Below are positions 1 to 10,900 of a DNA stretch of 64,000 nt, piece by piece. The position numbers and the translations under genes are program-made. The notes beneath the pieces were generated by a model, which saw only the letters and a list, made by a program, of their open reading frames with translations, did not search any database and was not told the DNA's origin. This stretch comes from Aurelia coerulea. Taxonomy: Eukaryota; Cnidaria; Scyphozoa; Semaeostomeae; Ulmaridae. The stretch lies in NCBI GenBank assembly GCA_039566865.1, contig CM076955.1:2501-66500 (forward strand), in the 5' to 3' direction. Every line of letters begins with the position of its first letter. The first letter of the stretch is position 1.

Positions 1-1330
1 CCTAACCCTAACCCTAACCCTAACCCTAACCCTAACCCTAACCCTAACCCTAACCCTAACCCTAACCCTAACCCTAACCCTAACCCTAACCCTAACCCTA
101 ACCCTAACCCTAACCCTAACCCTAACCCTAACCCTAACCCTAACCCTAACCCTAACCCTAACCCTAACCCTAACCCTAACCCTAACCCTAACCCTAACCC
201 TAACCCTAACCCTAACCCTAACCCTAACCCTAACCCTAACCCTAACCCTAACCCTAACCCTAACCCTAACCCTAACCCTAACCCTAACCCTAACCCTAAC
301 CCTAACCCTAACCCTAACCCTAACCCTAACCCTAACCCTAACCCTAACCCTAACCCTAACCCTAACCCTAACCCTAACCCTAACCCTAACCCTAACCCTA
401 ACCCTAACCCTAACCCTAACCCTAACCCTAACCCTAACCCTAACCCTAACCCTAACCCTAACCCTAACCCTAACCCTAACCCTAACCCTAACCCTAACCC
501 TAACCCTAACCCTAACCCTAACCCTAACCCTAACCCTAACCCTAACCCTAACCCTAACCCTAACCCTAACCCTAACCCTAACCCTAACCCTAACCCTAAC
601 CCTAACCCTAACCCTAACCCTAACCCTAACCCTAACCCTAACCCTAACCCTAACCCTAACCCTAACCCTAACCCTAACCCTAACCCTAACCCTAACCCTA
701 ACCCTAACCCTAACCCTAACCCTAACCCTAACCCTAACCCTAACCCTAACCCTAACCCTAACCCTAACCCTAACCCTAACCCTAACCCTAACCCTAACCC
801 TAACCCTAACCCTAACCCTAACCCTAACCCTAACCCTAACCCTAACCCTAACCCTAACCCTAACCCTAACCCTAACCCTAACCCTAACCCTAACCCTAAC
901 CCTAACCCTAACCCTAACCCTAACCCTAACCCTAACCCTAACCCTAACCCTAACCCTAACCCTAACCCTAACCCTAACCCTAACCCTAACCCTAACCCTA
1001 ACCCTAACCCTAACCCTAACCCTAACCCTAACCCTAACCCTAACCCTAACCCTAACCCTAACCCTAACCCTAACCCTAACCCTAACCCTAACCCTAACCC
1101 TAACCCTAACCCTAACCCTAACCCTAACCCTAACCCTAACCCTAACCCTAACCCTAACCCTAACCCTAACCCTAACCCTAACCCTAACCCTAACCCTAAC
1201 CCTAACCCTAACCCTAACCCTAACCCTAACCCTAACCCTAACCCTAACCCTAACCCTAACCCTAACCCTAACCCTAACCCTAACCCTAACCCTAACCCTA
1301 ACCCTAACCCTAACCCTAACCCTAACCCTA
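1..1330. repeat. Telomere repeat array (CCCTAA)n
   Basis: Uninterrupted tandem CCCTAA, about 221 units, with no variant hexamer seen anywhere in the block. Read on the minus strand it is TTAGGG running toward base 1, the orientation expected of the left end of a chromosome capped by telomerase. TTAGGG is the ancestral metazoan telomere repeat and is also found in fungi and some protists. The array stops abruptly at 1330/1331, where a different 20-bp repeat begins, with no degenerate zone between. The array may continue beyond the assembled end. Confidence 0.98.
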
Positions 1331-3806
1331 AACCTAGGGTTGGGGCCGAAAACCTAGGGTTGGGGCCGAAAACCTAGGGTTGGGGCCGAAACCCTAGGGT
1401 TGGGGCCGAAAACCTAGGGTTGGGGCCGAAAACCTAGGGTTGGGGCCGAAAACCTAGGGTTGGGGCCGAAAACCTAGGGTTGGGGCCGAAAACCTAGGGT
1501 TGGGGCCGAAAACCTAGGGTTGGGGCCGAAAACCTAGGGTTGGGGCCGAAAACCTAGGGTTGGGGCCGAAAACCTAGGGTTGGGGCCGAAAACCTAGGGT
1601 TGGGGCCGAAAACCTAGGGTTGGGGCCGAAAACCTAGGGTTGGGGCCGAAAACCTAGGGTTGGGGCCGAAAACCTAGGGTTGGGGCCGAAAACCTAGGGT
1701 TGGGGCCGAAAACCTAGGGTTGGGGCCGAAAACCTAGGGTTGGGGCCGAAAACCTAGGGTTGGGGCCGAAAACCTAGGGTTGGGGCCGAAAACCTAGGGT
1801 TGGGGCCGAAAACCTAGGGTTGGGGCCGAAAACCTAGGGTTGGGGCCGAAAACCTAGGGTTGGGGCCGAAAACCTAGGGTTGGGGCCGAAAACCTAGGGT
1901 TGGGGCCGAAAACCTAGGGTTGGGGCCGAAAACCTAGGGTTGGGGCCGAAAACCTAGGGTTGGGGCCGAAAACCTAGGGTTGGGGCCGAAAACCTAGGGT
2001 TGGGGCCGAAAACCTAGGGTTGGGGCCGAAAACCTAGGGTTGGGGCCGAAAACCTAGGGTTGGGGCCGAAAACCTAGGGTTGGGGCCGAAAACCTAGGGT
2101 TGGGGCCGAAAACCTAGGGTTGGGGCCGAAAACCTAGGGTTGGGGCCGAAAACCTAGGGTTGGGGCCGAAAACCTAGGGTTGGGGCCGAAAACCTAGGGT
2201 TGGGGCCGAAAACCTAGGGTTGGGGCCGAAAACCTAGGGTTGGGGCCGAAAACCTAGGGTTGGGGCCGAAAACCTAGGGTTGGGGCCGAAAACCTAGGGT
2301 TGGGGCCGAAAACCTAGGGTTGGGGCCGAAAACCTAGGGTTGGGGCCGAAAACCTAGGGTTGGGGCCGAAAACCTAGGGTTGGGGCCGAAAACCTAGGGT
2401 TGGGGCCGAAAACCTAGGGTTGGGGCCGAAAACCTAGGGTTGGGGCCGAAAACCTAGGGTTGGGGCCGAAAACCTAGGGTTGGGGCCGAAAACCTAGGGT
2501 TGGGGCCGAAAACCTAGGGTTGGGGCCGAAAACCTAGGGTTGGGGCCGAAAACCTAGGGTTGGGGCCGAAAACCTAGGGTTGGGGCCGAAAACCTAGGGT
2601 TGGGGCCGAAAACCTAGGGTTGGGGCCGAAAACCTAGGGTTGGGGCCGAAAACCTAGGGTTGGGGCCGAAAACCTAGGGTTGGGGCCGAAAACCTAGGGT
2701 TGGGGCCGAAAACCTAGGGTTGGGGCCGAAAACCTAGGGTTGGGGCCGAAAACCTAGGGTTGGGGCCGAAAACCTAGGGTTGGGGCCGAAAACCTAGGGT
2801 TGGGGCCGAAAACCTAGGGTTGGGGCCGAAAACCTAGGGTTGGGGCCGAAAACCTAGGGTTGGGGCCGAAAACCTAGGGTTGGGGCCGAAAACCTAGGGT
2901 TGGGGCCGAAAACCTAGGGTTGGGGCCGAAAACCTAGGGTTGGGGCCGAAAACCTAGGGTTGGGGCCGAAAACCTAGGGTTGGGGCCGAAAACCTAGGGT
3001 TGGGGCCGAAAACCTAGGGTTGGGGCCGAAAACCTAGGGTTGGGGCCGAAAACCTAGGGTTGGGGCCGAAAACCTAGGGTTGGGGCCGAAAACCTAGGGT
3101 TGGGGCCGAAAACCTAGGGTTGGGGCCGAAAACCTAGGGTTGGGGCCGAAAACCTAGGGTTGGGGCCGAAAACCTAGGGTTGGGGCCGAAAACCTAGGGT
3201 TGGGGCCGAAAACCTAGGGTTGGGGCCGAAAACCTAGGGTTGGGGCCGAAAACCTAGGGTTGGGGCCGAAAACCTAGGGTTGGGGCCGAAAACCTAGGGT
3301 TGGGGCCGAAAACCTAGGGTTGGGGCCGAAAACCTAGGGTTGGGGCCGAAAACCTAGGGTTGGGGCCGAAAACCTAGGGTTGGGGCCGAAAACCTAGGGT
3401 TGGGGCCGAAAACCTAGGGTTGGGGCCGAAAACCTAGGGTTGGGGCCGAAAACCTAGGGTTGGGGCCGAAAACCTAGGGTTGGGGCCGAAAACCTAGGGT
3501 TGGGGCCGAAAACCTAGGGTTGGGGCCGAAAACCTAGGGTTGGGGCCGAAAACCTAGGGTTGGGGCCGAAAACCTAGGGTTGGGGCCGAAAACCTAGGGT
3601 TGGGGCCGAAAACCTAGGGTTGGGGCCGAAAACCTAGGGTTGGGGCCGAAAACCTAGGGTTGGGGCCGAAAACCTAGGGTTGGGGCCGAAAACCTAGGGT
3701 TGGGGCCGAAAACCTAGGGTTGGGGCCGAAAACCTAGGGTTGGGGCCGAAAACCTAGGGTTGGGGCCGAAAACCTAGGGTTGGGGCCGAAAACCTAGGGT
3801 TGGGGC
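1331..3806 (+). repeat. 20-bp telomere-adjacent satellite with telomere-like core
   Basis: Tandem array of AACCTAGGGTTGGGGCCGAA: 123 full units plus a 16-base partial unit. Only one variant was noticed: unit 4, starting at 1391, has C instead of A at its second base. Each unit contains CCTAGGGTTGGGG. This includes the 9-mer CTAGGGTTG, which fits the vertebrate TRF1/TRF2 Myb-domain consensus YTAGGGTTR, and two G-runs (GGG and GGGG). The G-rich strand here is the plus strand, opposite to the adjoining telomere. Near-perfect homogeneity points to very recent amplification or strong homogenisation. Function is unknown; end-protein binding and G-quadruplex formation are inferences. Confidence 0.97.
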
Positions 3807-4020
3807 ATGGGCGTTTCCCTCTACATCTCCTTGCACCTTATCCCCCCACCCACCCTGTGCTCCTCCTCCTATTAATACCATTAATTCCACTCTAATGCTA
3901 TCATTATGGACGCACACAGCTCTAATCCCAATGAGCATGCTCAGTTCTTCAAAACAGAGAATAGATCGTTTCAACGACTCCATCACTTCCAAAATCAAAA
4001 TAGAGCATGAAATCAAAACA
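3807..4020. other. Short single-copy-like spacer
   Basis: About 215 bases between the 20-bp satellite and the ~125-bp satellite. It starts GC-rich with a CCCCCCACCCACCC pyrimidine tract and becomes AT-rich. A minus-strand open frame covers it but runs into both satellites and resembles no family I know, so I do not call a gene. It may be the remnant of the original subtelomeric sequence. Confidence 0.5.
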
Positions 4021-6636
4021 GAAACCTCAAAACACGTTTCCTGACCCTCATTTCCATGTCCCATATTCTTTGGTAAAATGGCCTATTTCGGCCTGAAATA
4101 AAATTCAAAAACTGTCAAAAAATATTTTGTTCACCCAAAACTCCCTAAAAAAAGTCTCTTGGGACACTAAAACATGTTTCCTGACCCTCCTTCACGTGTA
4201 AAATGGCCTATTTGGGCCTAAAATTGATTTTCAAAATTTTCAAAATTAAAAATTTTTTCGCCCAAAACTCCCTTTAAAACGTCCCTTGGGACACTAAAAC
4301 GTGTTTCCTGCTCCTTTTTCTTCAGTAAAATTGCCTATTTTGGGCCTAAAATCGATACTCAACATTTCAAAAAAAATATTTTGTTCACGCAAAACTCCCT
4401 AAAAATGTTTCTTGCGACAAGAAAACATGTTTCCTGACCCTCTTTCATGTGTAAAATGGCCTATTTGGGCCTAAAATCGATTTTCAAAATTTTCAAACTT
4501 ACAAATTTTTTCCCCAAAAACTCCTTTAAAATGTCCCGTTCGACACTAAAACATGTTTCCTGACCCTTTTTCCTAGGTAAAATGGCCTATTTGGGCCTAG
4601 AATCGATACTCAACATTTCCAAAAAAAAACGTCTTTTTCCCAAAAACTCTCTAAAAATTTCCTCTGGGACACTTAAACATGTTTCCTAAACCTTTCTCTT
4701 GGGTAAAAAGGCCTATTTGGGCCTAAACTCGATCCTCAAAATTTCAAAAGAAAAAAATTCTTTCACCCAAAACTCCCTAAATATGTCCCCTGGGCCACTG
4801 AAACATGTTTCCCGACCCTTCTTCTTGGATAAAATGGCCTATTTAGGCCTAAAATAAATTTCAAAACTATCAAAAAAAATATTTTTTTTGCCCAAAACTC
4901 CCTCAAAATATCCCTTGAGACACTAAAACATGTTTCCTGACCCACTTTCATGTGTTAAATGGCCTATTTGGGCCTAAAATCGAATTTCTAAATTTTCCAA
5001 ATTAAAAATCTTTCACCCAAAACTCCCTTAAAAATGTCCTGTGGGAGACTAAAACATGTTTCCTGACTCTCTTTCTTGTGTAAAATGGCCTATTTGGGCC
5101 TAAAATCGATTTCAAAATTTTCAAAAGAAAAATTTTTTTCGCCCAAAACTCCCTAAAAATGTCCCCTGCGACACTAAAACATGTTTCCTGACCCTTATCC
5201 TTGAGTAAATTGCCAATTTGTGCCTAATATCTATTTTAAAAAGAAATAAAAAAATTGTTTGCGCTAAAAACTCACTAAAATTGTCCTATGCGACACTAAA
5301 ACATGTTTCCTGCCCCTTTTGTATGCATAGAATGGCCTATTTGGGCCTGTTTGGGCCAAAAATTGATTTTGAAACTTTGCAAAAAAAATTTCCTTTCGCC
5401 AAAAACTCTCTAAAAATGTCCCGTGTGACACTAAAACATGTTTCCTGACTCTTTTTCTTGTGTAAAATGGCCTATTTGGGCCTAAAATCGATTTTCAAAA
5501 TTCTCTACAAAAAATTTTCTTTCACCCAAAACTTGCTTAGAATTTCCTGTGGGACACTAAAACATGTTTATTGGTCCTTTTTCTCGTGTAAAATGGCCCA
5601 TTTCGGCCTAAAATCGATTGTCTTAATTTCCAAAAAAAAATTCTCACCCAAAACTCCCTAAAAATGTCCCGTGTTACACTATAACATGTTTCCTGACCCT
5701 TAGTCTTGGGTAAAATGGCCTATTTGGGCCTGAAATCAATTTAAAAAGAAATAATAGCTAAAAACACGCTAAAATTGTCCCATGGGACACTAAAACATGT
5801 TTCCTGACCCTTTTGAATGTGTAAAATTGCCTATTTGGGCCTGTTTGGGCCAAAAATTGATTTTGAAACTTTGCAAAAAAATTTCCTTTCACCCAAAACT
5901 CTCTAAAAATGTCCCGTGTGACACTAAAACATGTTTCCTTACCATTTTTCTTGGGTAAAATGGCCTAAATGGGCCTAAAATCGATTCTCAAAATTCTCAA
6001 AAATAAATTTCCTTTTGCCAAAAACTCCCTTAAAAATGTCCCGTGTGACACTAAAACATGTTTCCTTACCCTTTTTCTTGGGTAAAATGGCCTATTTGGG
6101 CCTAAAATCGATTCTCAAAATCTCCAAAAGAAAAACTTTTTTCACACAAAACTCCCTTAAATGTGCCGTGAGACACTAAAACATGTTTCCTGACCCATTT
6201 TCTTGTGTAAAATGGCCTATTTGGGCCCAAAATCGTTTATAAAATTTTCCAAAAAAATTCCTTTCACCGAAAACTCCCTAAAAAGTCCCCTAGGACACTA
6301 AAACATGTCTCCTGACCCTTGTTCTTGGGTAAAATGGCCTATTTGGGCCTAAAATCGATTTTCAAAATGTTCAAAAAAAAGATTTTTTTCGCCCAAAACT
6401 CCCTAAAAATGTCACGTGTGACACTAAAACATTGTTCCTGACCCTTTTTCTTGTGTAAAATGGCCTATTTGGGCCTAAAATCAATTTTTTTTAAATTTTG
6501 GATAAACAATTTTTTTTCACCCATAACTCCCTAAAAATGTCCCGTGGGACACTAAAGCATGTTTCCTGACCCTTATCCTTAGGTAAAATGGCCTATTTAG
6601 GCCTACAATCGAATTAAAAAATTTTCAAAAACAAAA
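4021..6636 (+). repeat. ~125-bp satellite, diverged distal block (about 21 monomers)
   Basis: Tandem degenerate monomers with this order of marks: GGCCTATTTGGGCC, then TAAAATCGATTTTCAAAA, an A/T homopolymer block, CGCCCAAAACTCCCTAAAA, TGTCCCGTGGGACAC, and ACATGTTTCCTGACCC. The spacing of GGCCTA is 125-127 bases (for example 4205 to 4459 covers two monomers). Monomers carry many private substitutions and indels. It is the same family as the array from 25903 onward, but in the opposite orientation. Here the GTCCCNNGGGAC segment is a hairpin-capable palindrome; in the inner array it has changed. Open frames across the block are repeat translations, not genes. Confidence 0.93.
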
Positions 6637-6905
6637 TTGAAGCTTTTCCACTCCCTTGCAACCTTTGCATTGTTGAAGGAAGCAAACACAAGCGGCTCTT
6701 GGAAATGCTTGACAACTGCTAACAAATCATTGTTGCCATAATCACCATCTGTCTAAAACGGTGGATCAAACCATCGCATTTTAGAATAGATTTCACTGTT
6801 GAAATCGAAAAATCTTGTTTCCAACATCTGGATCATGGAGGGGATGACCTTTTGCTTGATACTCCATATCTTTGCAATGCATTTCTTGGACGAAAATGGA
6901 TTCAT
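6637..6905 (-). pseudogene. Decayed hAT / ZNF862-like transposase-derived fragment (tentative)
   Basis: On the minus strand a frame of about 89 codons reads coherently from an ATG at 6905 and is broken by one TAG at 6753-6755. The stop sits where related proteins, as I recall them, have Trp after an aromatic-Asp-Pro stretch. The residues after it (TDGDYGNNDL, then KHFQEPL) resemble the segment before the C-terminal dimerisation region of hAT-derived zinc-finger-862-like proteins, which are common in cnidarian and fish genomes. No zinc finger, catalytic DDE residue or complete dimerisation domain is visible. The fragment separates the main distal satellite block from its displaced piece at 7036, so it probably arrived by insertion. 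Family assignment is from memory of the general pattern and could be wrong; that this was once coding is more secure. Confidence 0.42.
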
Positions 6906-7035
6906 TGAAACATCCAAGTGAAAACATTTCGCTCTTCAATAAAGGTTTGCGCACCTGAATTATTGCTCTCGTGACACCACTGGGGCGCGTGCCTGCATGC
7001 TCGAGCGCGTCTCATTGAAAGCGTCTCATTAAAAT
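6906..7035. other. Unassigned flank of the transposase-like fragment
   Basis: About 130 bases with a small GC-richer patch and the near-duplicated phrase GCGTCTCATTGAAA / GCGTCTCATTAAAA at 7007-7035, just before satellite sequence resumes. Probably part of the same insertion; no clean terminal repeat or target duplication was found. Confidence 0.4.
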
Positions 7036-7315
7036 TGAAAGATCGATTTTCAAAATTTCCGAAAGCCTATTTGGGCCTAAAATCGATTCTCAATACTTCC
7101 AAAATTAAAAATTTTTTTCGCCCAAAACTCCCCAAAAATGTCCTGTGGGACACTAAATCATGTTTCCTGACCCTCTTTCATGTGTACAATGGCCTATTTT
7201 GGCCTAACATCGATTGTCAACATTTTCAAAAAAAAATTTTTTTCCGCCAAAACTCCCTAAAAATGTCCCGTGGGACACTAAAACATGTTTCCTGACCCTT
7301 TTTCTTGTGTAAAAT
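7036..7315 (+). repeat. ~125-bp satellite, displaced block (about 2 monomers)
   Basis: Two and a bit monomers in the same orientation as 4021-6636, with GGGCCTAAAATCGATT, CGCCCAAAACTCCC, TGTCCTGTGGGACAC and GTTTCCTGACCC in order. They were apparently separated from the main distal block by the insertion at 6637-7035. Array similarity stops after TTTTTCTTGTGTAAAAT near 7315. Confidence 0.88.
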
Positions 7316-7486
7316 TCATAAGAAAAATTTTCAGAAAAACAAATTCTTGGCCAGAACAATCGATTTGCCTTTGAATTATGAGTCAGAAACACATTTTAGG
7401 GCCCCTAAGGACAATTTTGTGATGTTTTAAAAACTTTTTAAAATACCATCAATTTCCTGAATAGTGTATCGAATGAAACACAGAAA
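7316..7486. other. Unassigned AT-rich sequence
   Basis: About 170 bases with no recognisable gene, repeat or element, lying between the satellite fragment and the left copy of the minisatellite-flanking repeat. Confidence 0.4.
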
Positions 7487-7862
7487 CAACATTTATTTCT
7501 ATTACTTTTCGATTTCAACATACCTTGCCTATTTAGTTCAGCAACAGCATATTTATATCATCTTCTTCGTCTTTACATTCAATTGATCAACACAAATAGC
7601 AATCAGCTTACCAAATCTTCAATCTTCCTTAACTAATCTAAAGAAAAAGAACATTTTCTAAATTCATATTGGAAATCAAGTGTGAAATAAAACCTTCAAC
7701 AGAAACAGGAGCGGCATGAAAATATAAACATCTGACACAAAAAGAAAATGTAAATGATATGGCAAGACAATTAAGGTCAGATGAAAAAGACAACACTTAC
7801 CCAGTTAAACTTCCGTGGAGCAGGAAGTAAGAATCTGACATAAGACAAATTTCGTAGAAAAA
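7487..7862. repeat. Left copy of direct repeat flanking the minisatellite
   Basis: Clearly related, in the same orientation, to 18662-18975. Shared phrases include TTTCAACATACCTTGCC, AGTTCAGCAACAGCATAT, AAATCAAGTGTGAAAT and AACATCTGACACAAAAAG, interspersed with substitutions and small indels. The left copy carries about 60 extra bases near 7756-7822. On the minus strand it contains splice-donor-like strings (AAGGTATGTT near 7520, GGGTAAGTGT near 7800) and a pyrimidine-rich acceptor-like stretch. No long open frame is present. Confidence 0.85.
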
Positions 7863-7944
7863 ATTATATAAGAATATTTGAGATTTTTGAATTATAACGA
7901 AAATCCTTCAACTAGTTGAATATAACCTAACAGTGACATTATAT

Positions 7945-10900
7945 CAATAATTGAAGATACAATAGCAGTAAATTGTGCAAATAATTGAAGATGAGATAGT
8001 AGTTAAATTATGCAATAGATGAAGAATAAATAATGAATGAAATTATGCAAATTTAAAATGAGAAATTGTGCCAATAATAAAAGACCTAATTGTAGAGAGA
8101 TTGTGCAAATAATTAAGGATGAAAGGAGAGAAATTTTGCAAATACTTAAGGATGAAATGATAGAGAAATTCTGCAAAGATTAAGGATGAAATGAGAGAAA
8201 TTGTGCTAACAATTAAGAATGAAATGATTGATAAATTGTACAAATAATTAAGGATGAAATGAAAGAAATTGTGCAAATAATTAAGGATGAAATGGTAGAG
8301 AAATTGTGCAAAAAATTAAGGATGATACGAGAGAAATTGTGCAAATATTTAAGGAAGAAATTGTAGAGAAATTGTGCAATTAATAAAGGATGAAACGACA
8401 GACAATTTGCAAATAATTAAAGATTAAATGGTACAGAAATTGTGCAAATAATTAAGGAAGAAATGTAAGAGAAATTGTGCAAATAATTAAGGATGAAATG
8501 AGAAAATTGTGCAAATGATTACGGAATGAATGGTAGAGAAATTGCAAAAATAATTAAGGATCAAATCAGAAAAATTGTGCAAATAATTATGGATGAAATT
8601 AGAGAAATTGTGCAAATAATTAAGGAAGAAATGGTAGAGAAATTGTGCAAATAATTGGAGAAGAAATGGTAGAGGAATTGTGCAAATAATTAAGAATGAA
8701 ATGGTAGAGAAATTGTACAAATAATTAAGGATAAAATGAGAGAAATTGTGCAAATAATTAAGGATGAGATAGTAGAGAAATAGTGAAAATAATTAAGGAT
8801 GAAATGAGAAAAACTGGGCAAATAATTAAAGATGAAATGGTAGAGAAATTGTTCAAATAATTAAGGAACAAATGGTAGAGAAATTGTGCAAATAATTAGG
8901 GATGAAATGAGAGAAATTGTGCATATAAATAAACAAAGAAATGGTAGAGAAATTATGCAAATAATCATGGAGGAAATTAGAGAAATTGTGCAAATAATTA
9001 AGGAAGAAATGGTAGAGAAATTGTGCAAATAATCAGAGAAGAAATGGTAGAGAAATTGTGCAAATGATTAAGAATGAAATGGTAGAGAAATAGTGCAAAA
9101 AATTAAGGATAAAATGAGAGAAATTGTGCAAATAATTAAGGATGAGATGGTAGAGAAAATTTACAAATAATTAAGGATGAAATAGTAGAGAAATTGTGCA
9201 AACAATTAAGGATGAAATGAAAGAAATTGTGCAAATAATTAAGGAAGAAATGGTAGTGAAATTTTGCAAATAATTAAGGATGAAATGGTAGAGAAAATGT
9301 GCAAATAATTAGGGTTAAAATGAGAGAAATTGTGCAAATAATTAAGGATGAAATAGTAGAGAAATTGTGCATATAATTAAGGATGAAATAGTAGAGAAAT
9401 TGTGAAAATAATTAAGGATTAAATAGTAGAGAAATTGTGCAAATAATTAAGGATGAAATGAGAGAAATTGTGCAAATAATTAGGATGAAATGGTAGAGAA
9501 ATTGTCCAAGTTATTAAGGAAGAGATGGTAAAGAAAATGTGCAAATAATTAAGGATGAAATGAGAGAAATTCTGCATATAATTAAGGAAGAAATGGTAGA
9601 GAAATTGAGCAAATAATTATGGATGAAATGAGAGAAGTTGTGCAAATAGTTAAGGAAGAAATGCTAGAGATATTGTGTAAATAATTAAAGAAGAAATGGT
9701 CGAGAAATTGTGCAAATAATAAAGGAAGAAGTGGTAGAGAAATTGTGCAAACAATTAAGGATGAAATGAGAGAAATTGTGCAAATAATTAAGGATGAAAT
9801 AGTAGAGAAAATGTACAAATAATTAAGGATGAAATGAGAATAATTGTGCAAATAATTAAGGAAGAAATGGTAGAGAAATTTTGCAAATAATTAAAAATGA
9901 AATGGTAGAGAAATTGTGCAAATGATTAAGGAAGAAATGGTAGAGAAATTGTGCAATTAATTAAGGATGAGATAGTAGAGAAATAGTGAAAATAATTAAG
10001 GATGAAATGAGAAAAACTGGGCAAATAATTAAAGATGAAATGGTAGAGAAATTGTTCAAATAATTAGGGAACAAATGGTAGAGAATTTGTGCAAATAATT
10101 AGGGATGAAATGAGAGAAATTGTGCATATAAATAAACAAAGAAATGGTAGAGAAATTATGCAAATAATCATGGAGGAAATTAGAGAAATTGTGCAAATAA
10201 TTAAGGAAGAAATGGTAGAGAAATTGTGCAAATAATCAGAGAAGAAGTGGTAGAGAAATTGTGCAAATGATTAAGAATGAAATGGTAGAGAAATAGTGCA
10301 AAAAATTAAGGATAAAATGAGAGAAATTGTGCAAATAATTAAGGATGAGATGGTAGAGAAAATTTACAAATAATTAAGGATGAAATAGTAGAGAAATTGT
10401 GCAAACAATTAAGGATGAAATGAAAGAAATTGTGCAAATAATTAAGGAAGAAATGGTAGTGAAATTTTGCAAATAATTAAGGATGAAATGGTAGAGAAAA
10501 TGTGCAAATAATTAGGGTTAAAATGAGAGAAATTGTGCAAATAATTAAGGATGAAATAGTAGAGAAATTGTGCATATAATTAAGGATGAAATAGTAGAGA
10601 AATTGTGAAAATAATTAAGGATTAAATAGTAGAGAAATTGTGCAAATAATTAAGGATGAAATGAGAGAAATTGTGCAAATATTTAGGATGAAATGGTAGA
10701 GAAATTGTCCAAGTTATTAAGGAAGAGATGGTAAAGAAAATGTGCAAATAATTAAGGATGAAATGAGAGAAATTCTGCATATAATTAAGGAAGAAATGGT
10801 AGAGAAATTGTGCAAATAATTATGGATGAAATGAGAGAAGTTGTGCAAATAGTTAAGGAAGAAATGCTAGAGATATTGTGTAAATAATTAAAGAAGAAAT

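Noticed and set aside
3774..7392. Short open frames across the distal satellite and its edges, and a 60-codon frame at 60572-60754
   Set aside because: They are composed of satellite monomer translation and overlap repeat boundaries; there is no independent coding evidence.
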